Part shown: piece after piece, positions 1 through 6,920 of the stretch
Numbering within the stretch: the stretch's first letter is position 1
How the letters are laid out: the number at the start of each line of letters is the position of its first letter
Assembly (NCBI RefSeq): GCF_963555915.1
Contig: NZ_CAUVXL010000154.1
Location: 1-23,664 of the forward strand
Direction: 5' to 3'
DNA: 23,664 nt
Source: Protofrankia sp963555915
GTDB lineage: Bacteria > Actinomycetota > Actinomycetes > Frankiales > Frankiaceae
Program-made: the position numbers and the translations under genes
Notes under the pieces: generated by a model
Database searches by the model: none
What the model was told of the DNA's origin: nothing
What the model saw: only the letters and a program-made list of their open reading frames with translations

Positions 1-80
1 GATTCGCGGTGAGTACCAGCGTGATGCTCGCCATCGCCGGCGGGCTTTACTTCGGGTTCAAGCGACGCGACTGGCTGTAA
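1..80 (+). CDS. corA: CorA-type Mg2+/Co2+ transporter, C-terminal end only
   Basis: The reading frame open at the left edge ends at TAA 78-80. It encodes 25 residues: a hydrophobic stretch followed by the terminal sequence GGLYFGFKRRDWL. CorA-family channels end in just this way: a second transmembrane helix, then a short basic tail of the type YFKRRGWL that stays in the cytoplasm. The rest of the gene lies outside the window, so the GMN signature of the pore cannot be checked. Another polytopic membrane protein with a basic tail is possible. The call rests on the tail alone. Confidence 0.6.
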   Translation, partial: FAVSTSVMLAIAGGLYFGFKRRDWL

Positions 81-105
81 CAGCATTCTGGGTGGTCAGG
101 CTCGA

Positions 106-125
106 CCGGCCGGGGCTGCCGGCCG
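106..125 (+). terminator. Possible weak terminator hairpin after the CorA-like gene
   Basis: Short GC-rich arms (CCGGC/GCCGG or the shifted CGGCC/GGCCG) are separated by a 7-9 base loop, about 25 bases after the CorA stop. There is no T tract. In DNA this GC-rich such a hairpin could be chance. Confidence 0.25.
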
Positions 126-149
126 ACGGTGTTCGTCCCGGCGCCGACT

Positions 150-160
150 ACCGTTACGGT
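150..160. promoter_or_regulatory. Perfect 11-base palindrome ACCGTTACGGT upstream of the phosphoesterase gene
   Basis: ACCGT-T-ACGGT ends 27 bases before the GTG start at 188. This is a plausible operator position if transcription starts nearby. It is seen once, so its function is inference. Confidence 0.3.
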
Positions 161-187
161 GAGGTTACCCCCTGGGAAGGAGCGATC

Positions 188-1072
188 GTGTCACGTATCC
201 GCCTCGCCGTCATCGCGGTTGTGCTGACTCTCGCGGCGTGTTCGGCCGGCGGGGCTGCGCCGGCAGGGACATCGGCGGTATCGAGCTCGACCGGCGCGGG
301 ACGGGACGGTGCCGTGGGGGTGGTGCCGCGACGGGATCATGTGGTGGTTGTCGTGATGGAGAACCATTCGTATTCCGACGTCATCGGCCGAGCGTCCGCT
401 CCCTACATCAACGGACTCGCAGCCCAGGGTGTGTCGTTCAGCCATGCGTCCGGGGTCGCGCATCCGAGCGAGCCGAACTATCTGGCCTTGTTCTCCGGCT
501 CCCCGCAGGGAGTCACCGACGACTCCTGTCCGCACACCTTTTCCGCGGCCAGTCTCGGCGCGGAGCTGATCGCGGCCGGCGACACTTTTGTCGGGTACTC
601 GGAAAGCATGCCGTCGGACGGGTACACCGGCTGCACCAGCGGCAATTATGCCCGTAAGCACAATCCGTGGGTGAATTTTCCGACGGTGGGGGCTTCGGCC
701 AACCTCGGTTTCGACCGGTTCCCGACAAACTATGCGATGCTACCCACCGTGTCGTTCGTCGTGCCGAATCTGTGCAACGACATGCATGACTGCCCGGCTG
801 CCACCGGCGACACCTGGCTGCATAACCACATCGATACGTATGTGCAATGGGCGAAGACACATAACAGCATCCTCGTCCTCACCTGGGATGAGGACGACAG
901 CGGCCACAACAACAACATTCCGACCGTGGTCGTCGGGGCCGGCGTGAAGACCGGCACCGTTGCCGAACACATCAACCACTACAGCGTCCTGCGGACCCTC
1001 GAGGACATGTACCATCTGCCCTACGCGGGCAACAGCGCGTCCGCGGCACCGATCACCGATATCTGGCGGTAG
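188..1072 (+). CDS. Secreted lipoprotein phosphoesterase (acid phosphatase/phospholipase C-like family)
   Basis: The protein has 294 residues. The GTG at 188 is chosen over in-frame sites from 92 because GGAAGGAG stands just upstream and the first 18 residues form a lipoprotein signal: a basic start, a hydrophobic core and LAAC with Cys18 as the lipidation site. After a small-residue linker, HVVVVVMENHSYSDV is the N-terminal signature of the phosphoesterase family PF04185 (AcpA-type acid phosphatases and bacterial phospholipases C), where the Glu-Asn pair binds metal. Further family features are HPSEPNY, NDMHD, TWDEDD followed by GHNNN, and a late HYSVLRTLEDMY. The expected role is hydrolysis of phosphate esters outside the membrane, probably for phosphorus supply. 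The substrate cannot be read from the sequence. It is a single-gene unit between the CorA-like gene and the RodA-like gene, with a possible terminator right after the stop. Confidence 0.85.
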   Translation: MSRIRLAVIAVVLTLAACSAGGAAPAGTSAVSSSTGAGRDGAVGVVPRRDHVVVVVMENHSYSDVIGRASAPYINGLAAQGVSFSHASGVAHPSEPNYLALFSGSPQGVTDDSCPHTFSAASLGAELIAAGDTFVGYSESMPSDGYTGCTSGNYARKHNPWVNFPTVGASANLGFDRFPTNYAMLPTVSFVVPNLCNDMHDCPAATGDTWLHNHIDTYVQWAKTHNSILVLTWDEDDSGHNNNIPTVVVGAGVKTGTVAEHINHYSVLRTLEDMYHLPYAGNSASAAPITDIWR

Positions 1073-1073
1073 A

Positions 1074-1110
1074 ATACCGCGATATACGGCTGGCGGTGTC
1101 CCAGCGGTAT
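1074..1110 (+). terminator. Hairpin after the phosphoesterase gene
   Basis: Outer arms ATACC/GGTAT (1074-1078, 1106-1110) enclose inner arms GCTGG/CCAGC (1089-1093, 1101-1105), starting one base after the stop codon. The stem is interrupted and lacks a T tract, so it is a tentative terminator. It also lies 39 bases before the first possible RodA start and could instead act in that leader. Confidence 0.35.
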
Positions 1111-1148
1111 ATGGGGTGTGTTGATGTCGCGGCAGCCGGCGGGGCCCG

Positions 1149-2372
1149 ATGACGTTCGGTGAACTGCGCATGCTGCGGCGTGGAAAACTGCGCATGCCGA
1201 TACGCCGGATACGTACACACGTCCTGCCGGGAATCGACTGGATCCTGGTCGGGTTGACCGCGGCGCTGTGCGGCGCGGGCGCCTTGTGTATATATGCGGC
1301 GACCGCGGCCGGTCTGACAGCCGGCGGGGCGAGTCCGTACCGCTATCTGGAACGGGACCTGGTGAATCTGGCGATCGGGTCGCTGCTGTGCGCGGGTGCG
1401 ACGGTGTGCAACTACCGGCTGCTCGCGGCGCTTGCCCCCGTCCTGTATGCCGGTACCTGCGTGCTGCTGCTCGCCGTCCTCACCCCGCTGGGGTCCCGGG
1501 TCAACGGCGCCCACGCCTGGTTTAGCCTCGGCTCGCAACAGTTCGAGCCGTCGGAACTCACCAAGATTGTTGTGATCTTGATGGTGGCGGGGTTGTTGTG
1601 TCAACCGCCCGACGGCGAGGTCCGACCGCGTACCCGCGACCTTGTCCTGTGCCTGGCCCTGGTGATGCTCCCGTTGCTGCTCATCCTCGCCGAGCCGGCA
1701 CTCGGTGTCGCCATCATCGTTGCGGTCCTGGCGTTCGTCCTGCTCGGTCTTGCGGGCGCCGGCACGCGCTTCCTGGTTGTTCTCCTGGTCGCGGTCGCGC
1801 TCGGCAGCGGCGTCATCGTGCAACTCCACCTCCTCAAGCCCTACCAGGAGCAGCGGTTCACCGCACTGGCGCACCCGGACCAGGACACCAGCGGCTCGGG
1901 CTACCACACGGTGCAGTCGCTGACCGCGATCGGCGACGGTGGTCTGTTCGGCCAGGGCTTCCTCCAGGGCAGCCAGACCAACGGCTACTTCGTCCCGGAA
2001 CAGCAGACCGACTTCGTCTTCACGGTCGCTGCGGAGGAAGGTGGTTTCGTGGGCGCCGGCGCCCTGCTGCTCGCCCTCACCGCTATCTGCCTCCGGGGCC
2101 TGCGCATCGCCGAAAAGGCACCGGACATGTTCGGCAAACTGGTCGCCGGCGGGGTCGCGGTGTGGTTCGCCGTCCAGACATTCGTCAACGTCGGGATGAC
2201 CATGGGAATCATGCCCGTGACCGGCCTCCCGCTGCCATTCGTCTCCTACGGCGGGACGGCGGCGTTCGTCGATCTCATCGGTGTCGGTCTCCTGCTCAAC
2301 GTCGCACGCCAGTCCCGGTGTGGCGCTCCCGTTCCGATGCAGACCGGCCAGACCGGCACCGGTCACGGGTGA
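1149..2372 (+). CDS. rodA: SEDS-family peptidoglycan glycosyltransferase, RodA/FtsW type
   Basis: The protein has 407 residues from the first ATG, with about ten hydrophobic segments. SEDS proteins polymerise lipid II into glycan strands together with a class B penicillin-binding protein, RodA in elongation and FtsW in division. Family marks are the QFEPSELTK loop near residue 135, the loop PEQQTDFVF with the catalytic Asp near residue 288, and GLPLPFVSYGGTA near the C-terminus. The C-terminus is short, without the long cytoplasmic tail of many actinobacterial FtsW proteins, which favours RodA. No PBP gene is adjacent, so it may be an accessory copy. The start is uncertain: in-frame ATGs lie at 1149, 1170 and 1194, and the last two sit in a 24-base tandem duplication containing AACTGCGCATGC. 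The 1194 site has GGAAA at good spacing. Confidence 0.88.
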   Translation: MTFGELRMLRRGKLRMPIRRIRTHVLPGIDWILVGLTAALCGAGALCIYAATAAGLTAGGASPYRYLERDLVNLAIGSLLCAGATVCNYRLLAALAPVLYAGTCVLLLAVLTPLGSRVNGAHAWFSLGSQQFEPSELTKIVVILMVAGLLCQPPDGEVRPRTRDLVLCLALVMLPLLLILAEPALGVAIIVAVLAFVLLGLAGAGTRFLVVLLVAVALGSGVIVQLHLLKPYQEQRFTALAHPDQDTSGSGYHTVQSLTAIGDGGLFGQGFLQGSQTNGYFVPEQQTDFVFTVAAEEGGFVGAGALLLALTAICLRGLRIAEKAPDMFGKLVAGGVAVWFAVQTFVNVGMTMGIMPVTGLPLPFVSYGGTAAFVDLIGVGLLLNVARQSRCGAPVPMQTGQTGTGHG

Positions 2373-2574
2373 GGCAAGCAGCAGGGCCACGGGCTTTCGA
2401 GGACGCTCATCGCACCTCGCATCGTGCCGACCCGGTAGGCCGTGCTGGTGCCGGGCGTCTGGGGGAGGGGATGGCCCTGTGGCGGGGGAGGGCTGACACT
2501 TCTGGCGCGGCATGTCGGCAGAATCAGTCCTGCGATCTCCGTCCCTTGGAATCTCTGCCCGGGAGTGCTTGCTG

Positions 2575-3015
2575 ATGCCTGCCGCACCGAACAAGGTCAG
2601 TGCCAGGATTGTGTTCCTCACTCGTGACCGGGTGCTCCTGGCCAACCGGCGGGGCGAGTCCTGGTACTTCCTGCCCGGCGGGCATGTCGCAGCCGGTGAG
2701 ACCGTGGAGGTGGCTCTGCGCCGCGAGACCACCGAAGCGACCGGCCTGCACGTCGGTGACCTGCAGTTCCTCGGCTGTGCGGAACACAGCTACCAGGAAA
2801 AGGGAATCCGGGTCCACGAACTCAACGTTCTGTTCGTCGCGGAGCTGCCCTGGGGGGCCGAGATCGGCAGCCGCGAGGACGACGTCCACATCACCTCGAT
2901 CGCGATCGGCAGTCTTGACGGGATCGACCTGCGCCCCGTCTCCCTCACCGGCGCGATCATCGAGTGGCGGGCCACGCATCGCCCGCTCTGGCGCGGGACC
3001 CGCGCCGGCCGGTAG
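2575..3015 (+). CDS. Nudix hydrolase family protein
   Basis: The protein has 146 residues from the ATG at 2575, which has GGGAG nine bases upstream; an in-frame ATG at 2512 lacks a good site. Nudix enzymes hydrolyse nucleoside diphosphates linked to another group, using a G-x5-E-x7-REUxEExGU loop. The loop is present as GHVAAGE, then seven residues, then RETTEATGL. The last Glu of REUxEE is Ala here, while the preceding Glu is kept. As that Glu normally helps bind Mg2+, activity may be reduced or substrate-specific. The SWYFLPGGHV entry strand and the C-terminal WRATHRPLWRG helix resemble the protein at 3948-4871, so the two appear to be paralogues. The substrate is unknown. Confidence 0.85.
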   Translation: MPAAPNKVSARIVFLTRDRVLLANRRGESWYFLPGGHVAAGETVEVALRRETTEATGLHVGDLQFLGCAEHSYQEKGIRVHELNVLFVAELPWGAEIGSREDDVHITSIAIGSLDGIDLRPVSLTGAIIEWRATHRPLWRGTRAGR

Positions 3016-3321
3016 CCCCCGGCGGGGCCGGGCCGTCACCGCCGTATCATTGCTGTCCACCTCCATTGGTACGCCTGCCGTTCGCCTGACACCAACGAAG
3101 CGCGCTTTGCCGGCCGGTTAGCCGTCCGCCCGGACGGGGCCACGGCCGTCCGACGGCCGGATCCGACCAGGGGCGGTAACGGTTCGGAGAATGGCGTCCG
3201 ACGGCTGGTGGACCGGCAGGCGTCGGTGGTGGTTCACAGCCAATGGGAATCCATCCCGCGGTCCCGGCGATTAGGATTCAAGCACGACCGGATCGCACCA
3301 GCGACAAAGTGAGGGATTTTC
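3016..3321. other. Intergenic region between the Nudix gene and tatA
   Basis: No supported gene is seen in these 306 bases. Two adjacent GC-rich hairpins lie at 3122-3158. The last part carries the tatA leader, with GAGGG upstream of the ATG. I found no convincing promoter hexamers. Confidence 0.5.
3122..3158 (+). terminator. Tandem GC-rich hairpins, possible terminator of the Nudix gene
   Basis: CCGTCC-GCCC-GGACGG (3122-3137) is followed by GGCCGTC-C-GACGGCC (3144-3158). Both stems are perfect, and they lie about 105 bases after the Nudix stop. No T tract follows. Confidence 0.4.
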
Positions 3322-3582
3322 ATGGGTTTGGGCGAGTTCGGACCATGGCATCTGCTGATCGTTGCGGTGGTCTTCGTGGTCCTGTTCGGTTCCCGGAAAC
3401 TTCCCGACGCGGCCCGTTCCGTGGGCCAGTCACTGAGGATCCTCAAAGCGGAGACTCGTGGGCTGCGCGACGACGCACCCGCCATGCCCGCACACCCGCC
3501 GGCGGTCACAGGCTCTGCCCCGCAGGCCGCCCCGGCCGGCAGCGACAGTCAACCCGCCGACGTTCCCACCCAGGCCGGCTGA
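3322..3582 (+). CDS. tatA: Twin-arginine translocase subunit TatA
   Basis: The protein has 86 residues. TatA oligomers form the passage by which folded proteins carrying a twin-arginine signal cross the membrane. The sequence has the family layout: a short periplasmic N-terminus (MGLGEFGPWH), one transmembrane helix (about residues 9-22), the hinge FGSRKLPDAARSVGQSLR and an amphipathic helix, then a Pro/Ala-rich tail typical of actinobacteria. The start has GAGGG at good spacing. It is a single-gene unit closed by a strong hairpin at 3601-3635. A remnant of tatB faces it from the other side, and tatC is not in the window. The sulfatase at 13397-14947 has a twin-arginine signal and is a likely client. 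Confidence 0.9.
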   Translation: MGLGEFGPWHLLIVAVVFVVLFGSRKLPDAARSVGQSLRILKAETRGLRDDAPAMPAHPPAVTGSAPQAAPAGSDSQPADVPTQAG

Positions 3583-3600
3583 CCGCCCACCCACACACCG

Positions 3601-3635
3601 GTCGGACTGCGTCGGCGAATCCGACGCAGTCCGAC
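3601..3635. terminator. Perfect 15-bp hairpin terminator between tatA and the tatB remnant
   Basis: GTCGGACTGCGTCGG and its exact reverse complement are separated by the loop CGAAT. The hairpin starts 19 bases after the tatA stop. It is the strongest hairpin I noticed in the window. It lacks a T run on either side, as is common in high-GC genomes, and being symmetrical it could stop transcription from both directions. Confidence 0.8.
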
Positions 3636-3660
3636 GGTGGTGCCGCACCCGGCAAGCGCC

Positions 3661-3753
3661 ACCGACCACCTTCGGTAATCGTTTCGGGTCGAACACGAAC
3701 AGGCCGATCACCAGCAGGACGGCGAGTTCACCCCGCCCGGCACTGTTAAACAT
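3661..3753 (-). pseudogene. tatB: tatB 5' remnant
   Basis: On the minus strand, 31 codons from the ATG at 3753 read MFNSAGRGELAVLLVIGL and on through FVFDPKRLPKVV. This is the TatB signature: the MF start, a Glu inside the membrane helix, and the FGPxRLPK hinge with Gly replaced by Asp. TatB proteins are about 100-180 residues and continue into an amphipathic helix. Here the frame leaves the family after KVVG, runs through the palindrome at 3601-3635 and then antisense to tatA, so only the start of the gene survives. No good ribosome site is visible. It could still be expressed as a short TatA/B-like helix, but decay is more likely. Confidence 0.65.
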
Positions 3754-3947
3754 GACTGTTGGGATTGCCGCCGTACGGACAGGTGCGGAGCCTGGTCATG
3801 GGATAACCCCAGTATTTTCATCCGCAGCCCACGACCTGTTCGGGAACGGTCCTGGCGGCTGTGCCGATGGCGCCCATCCGCCTGGGGGATGATGCTCTCG
3901 GCCGTATTCTCGTCTGGCCATCACGGCCATCACGGAGAGGGTTTCGG

Positions 3948-4871
3948 ATGCTCGGCCTTGCCGCGATCCAGCTCGACGTTCGACTGGTGCTACGGGTGGA
4001 TGACCGGGTGCTCCTTGCTCGGCCACCCGGGGACCTCTGGTATGTCCTGCCGGGTGGCCCGGTCCAACCGGGTGAGGACATCGAGGACACGCTTGGTGGC
4101 CATCTCGACGGTGTTGGCGACATGACCACCATGGTTCGGGAGTTCGTCGGCGCCGTGGAGCACAGCCACCGACAGTCGAGCGATATGCCCGGTCCGGCCA
4201 CGGCCCTGGCAGCCGGGCACGACCTGACGATCCTGTTCGCCACCGTCTGGCCGGCGGACACGGCGGTGCCCGCCGCGTGGCAGCACTGCCCGCTGGTAGC
4301 TGTCGGCATCGATGTACTGCTGGCGACACGGCTGCGTCCGCTGCCGGTCGCCTGGGCGGTGCGGCGGTGGCTGGCCGAGGGATGGCCGCTGTGGCAGGGC
4401 ATACCGCCAGCGGCCACCGAGATGGGCTGGGGCCGGCTGCGTCCCTCGGTCGCGTCGCTGCGCGCGCAGCTGACCGCGAGACGCGACGACCTACGCGGTA
4501 GCGCATTCCGCGACGCCTCGGTCGCCATCTGCGCCCTGGTGACCGCCGCCGATGGCCGCATCGACCCGGCCGAACGGGAGGGAATGCGCGGTTTTGTCGC
4601 CACCGACCCGGTGATGGCGAGCTTCCCGGCAGCCGAATTAGAGCAGTTGTTCGACATGCATCTGGCGCGGCTGCAGAGCGACTTCGCCGCGGGAAAACGG
4701 GCAGCCCTTGCCGAGATCGCCAAGGTACGGGGACGGGCCGTCGAGGCCCGTGCCGTGGTGCGCATCGGCGAGGTCATCGGCCGTGTCGACGGCGCGTTCG
4801 CGCCCAGTGAACAAGCAGTGGTCCGGGAGGCGATCGACGTGCTCGGCCTCGACCCAACCGAGTTCGCCTAA
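3948..4871 (+). CDS. Degenerate Nudix domain fused to a TerB-like domain
   Basis: The protein has 307 residues from the ATG at 3948, chosen because GGAGAGGG stands 7 bases upstream; the frame is open further back but without a good site. Residues 1-150 follow the Nudix protein at 2575-3015 (LARPPGDLWYVLPGG, VEHSH, a late WRRWLAEG-type helix ending PLWQG), but the catalytic loop is destroyed: where REUxEE should stand it reads GGHLDG. Residues 185-307 resemble TerB, a helical acidic domain of tellurite/stress modules, with two half-sites AADGRIDPAE and GRVDGAFAPSE that provide Asp/Glu for metal. The protein is thus probably a non-enzymatic ligand sensor or adaptor with a metal-binding TerB part. 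No terC, terD or other ter gene is seen nearby. Confidence 0.8.
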   Translation: MLGLAAIQLDVRLVLRVDDRVLLARPPGDLWYVLPGGPVQPGEDIEDTLGGHLDGVGDMTTMVREFVGAVEHSHRQSSDMPGPATALAAGHDLTILFATVWPADTAVPAAWQHCPLVAVGIDVLLATRLRPLPVAWAVRRWLAEGWPLWQGIPPAATEMGWGRLRPSVASLRAQLTARRDDLRGSAFRDASVAICALVTAADGRIDPAEREGMRGFVATDPVMASFPAAELEQLFDMHLARLQSDFAAGKRAALAEIAKVRGRAVEARAVVRIGEVIGRVDGAFAPSEQAVVREAIDVLGLDPTEFA

Positions 4872-5212
4872 CAGAGTGTTGCCTGAATTGATCGGTGAGT
4901 GGGGGCCTGTCTGGTGTGTGTCGGCAGGCGCGGGGTTGACGGCCGGCGGTTACCGGGATCGACAGGCGTGGCCCACCCACCCGACAGGTCAGGTGAGACT
5001 CGTTCTCGTCACATGGCGTTCATCTGTATGAGATCAAATAGTGGCGTCGACGGGAACAGCTTGCTATCTTGTTGGCTTGTTGTCGCTTGTCGCGCATCGG
5101 CACGACAAGCTCCAGCGCCCTTCTCGCTCTGATGTCGGCCGTGTATCTTGGACCTGATCCGGTGTCGGCGCAATGCTGACCCGCGCTGGGGGGCAAAGAG
5201 CAAGGGACACGA
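4872..5212. other. Intergenic region upstream of the Wzz-like gene
   Basis: These 341 bases hold no supported gene. The middle (about 5000-5110) is less GC-rich and has several CTTGT motifs plus the inverted repeat at 5085-5110. The promoter of the downstream gene probably lies here, but no clear -35/-10 pair could be fixed. Confidence 0.5.
5085..5110. repeat. Inverted repeat GCTTGTCG/CGACAAGC
   Basis: Perfect 8-base arms at 5085-5092 and 5103-5110 with a 10-base spacer. The site lies 214 bases after the Nudix-TerB stop and 102 bases before the Wzz-like start. It could be a late terminator or a regulator site. Confidence 0.4.
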
Positions 5213-6103
5213 GTGTACTTTTTGGATTTCGTCGCGGTTCTTGTCCGTCGCTGGTATATCCTGATCATCGGGATTATTCTGACCGGCCTGGCCGGGGTGG
5301 GCGTGCACGCCGCCATCGGTCCGACATTCCAAGCCCATGCGGCGGTGGTGATACTGCCGCCGACGTCGGACTCCGGGACCACCAGCACGGCGGCGAGCCG
5401 AAACCCGTATCTGTCCATTCCGCTGGGTAACACCGCGGACGTTCTTGCTCGGATCATGGCGACCGAAGGTGTTCGGCAGGAGCTCAAGGCCGCACACGCC
5501 ACGTCGCCCTTCACCATTGTGCTGGTCGCCGATGGTTCTCCGGTGCTGGAGATTGCCGCCACGGACGCATCGCCGGTTGCTGCGACCAACACGGCCTCCG
5601 TACTGGTGAAGGTGGCCGGGACCGAGCTTGAAAAGCTGCAGGTCATGCAGAACGTGCCGAAGGATGCGATGATCCGGGCCAGCCAGCTTATTTCCTCGAC
5701 CGAGCCCGATGTACTCCACGGGAGTCAGATCCAGGCGCTACTCGGTGTAGTCGCGCTCGGTCTCATTCTTTCGGTCACGGTGTGCTTCGCGGCCGAGGGG
5801 GCCTTTACCGGCCGGGGTGCGGCTCTGGCCGCCGCGGTCCGCGGCCGCCGCGCCACCGGCTCACGGGGTCGGGCGGGTTCAAAGGGCGCCACCCGATCAC
5901 CGGGCGATTCCCGTAGGTCCGCGATGTCGGCCAGGGCAGACGGCATCGCGGATCAGGCGGAAGACGACAGCGAGGACGCCGACTCCGAGGATCTGGACTG
6001 GGACGACGAGGGGGACGACGAGGAACAGAGCCCCGCGCAGCCGCGGGACACGCGTGGGACCACGATGGTTCTGGTAGGCCGGCGTCGCCGTTCCGAGGAG
6101 TAG
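5213..6103 (+). CDS. Wzz/CpsC-like chain-length-determinant-type membrane protein with charged tail
   Basis: The protein has 296 residues from the GTG at 5213, with AAGGG six bases upstream. The N-terminus (FVAVLVRRWYILIIGIILTG) is the usual start of Wzz/CpsC polysaccharide co-polymerases: a short cytoplasmic segment with an Arg-Arg-Trp, then a membrane helix. An extracellular region of about 140 residues follows, then a second helix (about 180-200). In this family these helices frame a domain that controls polymer length during capsule or exopolysaccharide export. The cytoplasmic tail is unusual: about 35 Arg/Ser/Gly-rich residues, then about 26 residues that are almost all Asp/Glu (247-272), then a basic end. 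No kinase Walker motif and no polysaccharide genes are nearby. The stop is 14 bases from the convergent lipoprotein gene. Confidence 0.7.
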   Translation: MYFLDFVAVLVRRWYILIIGIILTGLAGVGVHAAIGPTFQAHAAVVILPPTSDSGTTSTAASRNPYLSIPLGNTADVLARIMATEGVRQELKAAHATSPFTIVLVADGSPVLEIAATDASPVAATNTASVLVKVAGTELEKLQVMQNVPKDAMIRASQLISSTEPDVLHGSQIQALLGVVALGLILSVTVCFAAEGAFTGRGAALAAAVRGRRATGSRGRAGSKGATRSPGDSRRSAMSARADGIADQAEDDSEDADSEDLDWDDEGDDEEQSPAQPRDTRGTTMVLVGRRRRSEE

Positions 6104-6117
6104 CCGGCCGATGCGTC

Positions 6118-6660
6118 CTACTGGCGGATGAAGATGAGGACGATGTGCGGGGTGCCGCCGATACTGTTCGCGAGGAGTTCGACGCTTTCACGATGCCCTG
6201 TGAAGGTCAGTTTTGCCTTGTTCGCGGACACGCTCTGCTGCTTGAGTTGGTAACCGTCAGTGGGCATTGTCTGCCGGTAGAACGTGACCGCGTCGTCGGT
6301 GGTAACGCCTGTCAGTGCGATCGCCGCGTCTCGGGGTCTGGACAGGGTGACTGCGGGGATCGCTCCTGTCGGGAACGGGAAGCCCGGGGGAACGATCGTT
6401 GTCCCGAGCGCGTCGATGCCGGTCGTCGGGGTCGCCTGTGGGCCCGTCTGCCCTGGGGGGATCGGTGTGGGTGAGGGCGTCAGCAGGTCGGTGGACAGGT
6501 CGGTCGGTTCGTCGGTAGGCCGAGCGGCAGGAGACGTGTGGGGGGTCGTGGTCGGCGTGGCCGGGGTCGATCCGCCGCAGGCACCGAGAAGGAGTGTCAG
6601 GCCCGCGGCTGTGCCAGCCGTCACCGTCCGAAGCTGTCGGGGCGTTCCGTTCCGGCTCAT
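6118..6660 (-). CDS. Thr/Pro-rich lipoprotein of unknown function
   Basis: The protein has 180 residues. The ATG at 6660 is chosen because GGAGG lies at ideal distance upstream and the product then begins with a lipoprotein signal ending LLGAC (Cys28 lipidated). Residues 30-80 are a Thr/Pro/Ser linker. The folded part (about 85-180) contains DDAVTFYRQTMPTDGYQL and ends in a hydrophobic IVLIFIRQ strand. Phrases of this type (FYR..LP..GW) recur in small surface-lipoprotein domains, but I cannot name the family or function. The gene converges on the Wzz-like gene with 14 bases between stops. Its upstream region holds two inverted copies of the 22-bp element (6721-6742 and 6783-6804). Confidence 0.75.
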   Translation of the reverse strand: MSRNGTPRQLRTVTAGTAAGLTLLLGACGGSTPATPTTTPHTSPAARPTDEPTDLSTDLLTPSPTPIPPGQTGPQATPTTGIDALGTTIVPPGFPFPTGAIPAVTLSRPRDAAIALTGVTTDDAVTFYRQTMPTDGYQLKQQSVSANKAKLTFTGHRESVELLANSIGGTPHIVLIFIRQ

Positions 6661-6720
6661 CGAGACCTCCAGTAGCCACGCCTCCCAGGCGACTGGGATA
6701 TCCCGGGCAGCAGGCTTCAC

Positions 6721-6742
6721 TAAGAGCGACCAACAATAGGGG
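6721..6742 (+). promoter_or_regulatory. 22-bp element, copy D (plus orientation)
   Basis: It follows the shared pattern: TRAGAGYG, then MCYRR, then CAAYAGGKG. This copy is in the opposite orientation to the other three and forms imperfect 22-base inverted arms (18 of 22 matching) with copy A at 6783-6804, 40 bases away. It lies 60 bases upstream of the lipoprotein start at 6660. Confidence 0.55.
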
Positions 6743-6782
6743 ACGCGGCGTCGCGGGGCCGAGGCACGTTCCTTGATCCATG

Positions 6783-6804
6783 CCCCTGTTGCCGGGCGCT
6801 CTTA
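6783..6804 (-). promoter_or_regulatory. 22-bp element, copy A (minus orientation)
   Basis: Read on the minus strand it starts TAAGAGCG and ends CAACAGGGG. It lies 122 bases upstream of the lipoprotein start at 6660 and points toward it. The similarity to copy C at 13378-13399 extends to about 31 bases with four differences, all transitions. Confidence 0.6.
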
Positions 6805-6920
6805 TGTCCAGCGTCCGCAGCATCCTCGCCGCCAACGCGCCCACCGGCACAGTCCGGCCTCCAGCGCCCATCCGGCGACTCCAGGAGCTGACGCTCTTCG
6901 GTCGCCTGGCATGGTTCCGC

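Noticed and set aside
1053..2732. 559-codon minus-strand open frame over the RodA-like gene
   Set aside because: It is antisense to a clear membrane protein, its product is a low-complexity Arg/Gln/Glu/Asp mix without domains, and such shadows are expected in very high-GC DNA.
3243..3749. 168-codon plus-strand frame overlapping tatA
   Set aside because: It is a Pro/Arg-rich shadow of tatA and its flanks. TatA in the other frame is unmistakable.
6743..6782. ECF-sigma-like GGAAC ... CGTC upstream of the lipoprotein gene
   Set aside because: The spacing of 22 bases is too long for the usual ECF promoter, and no better pair was found.
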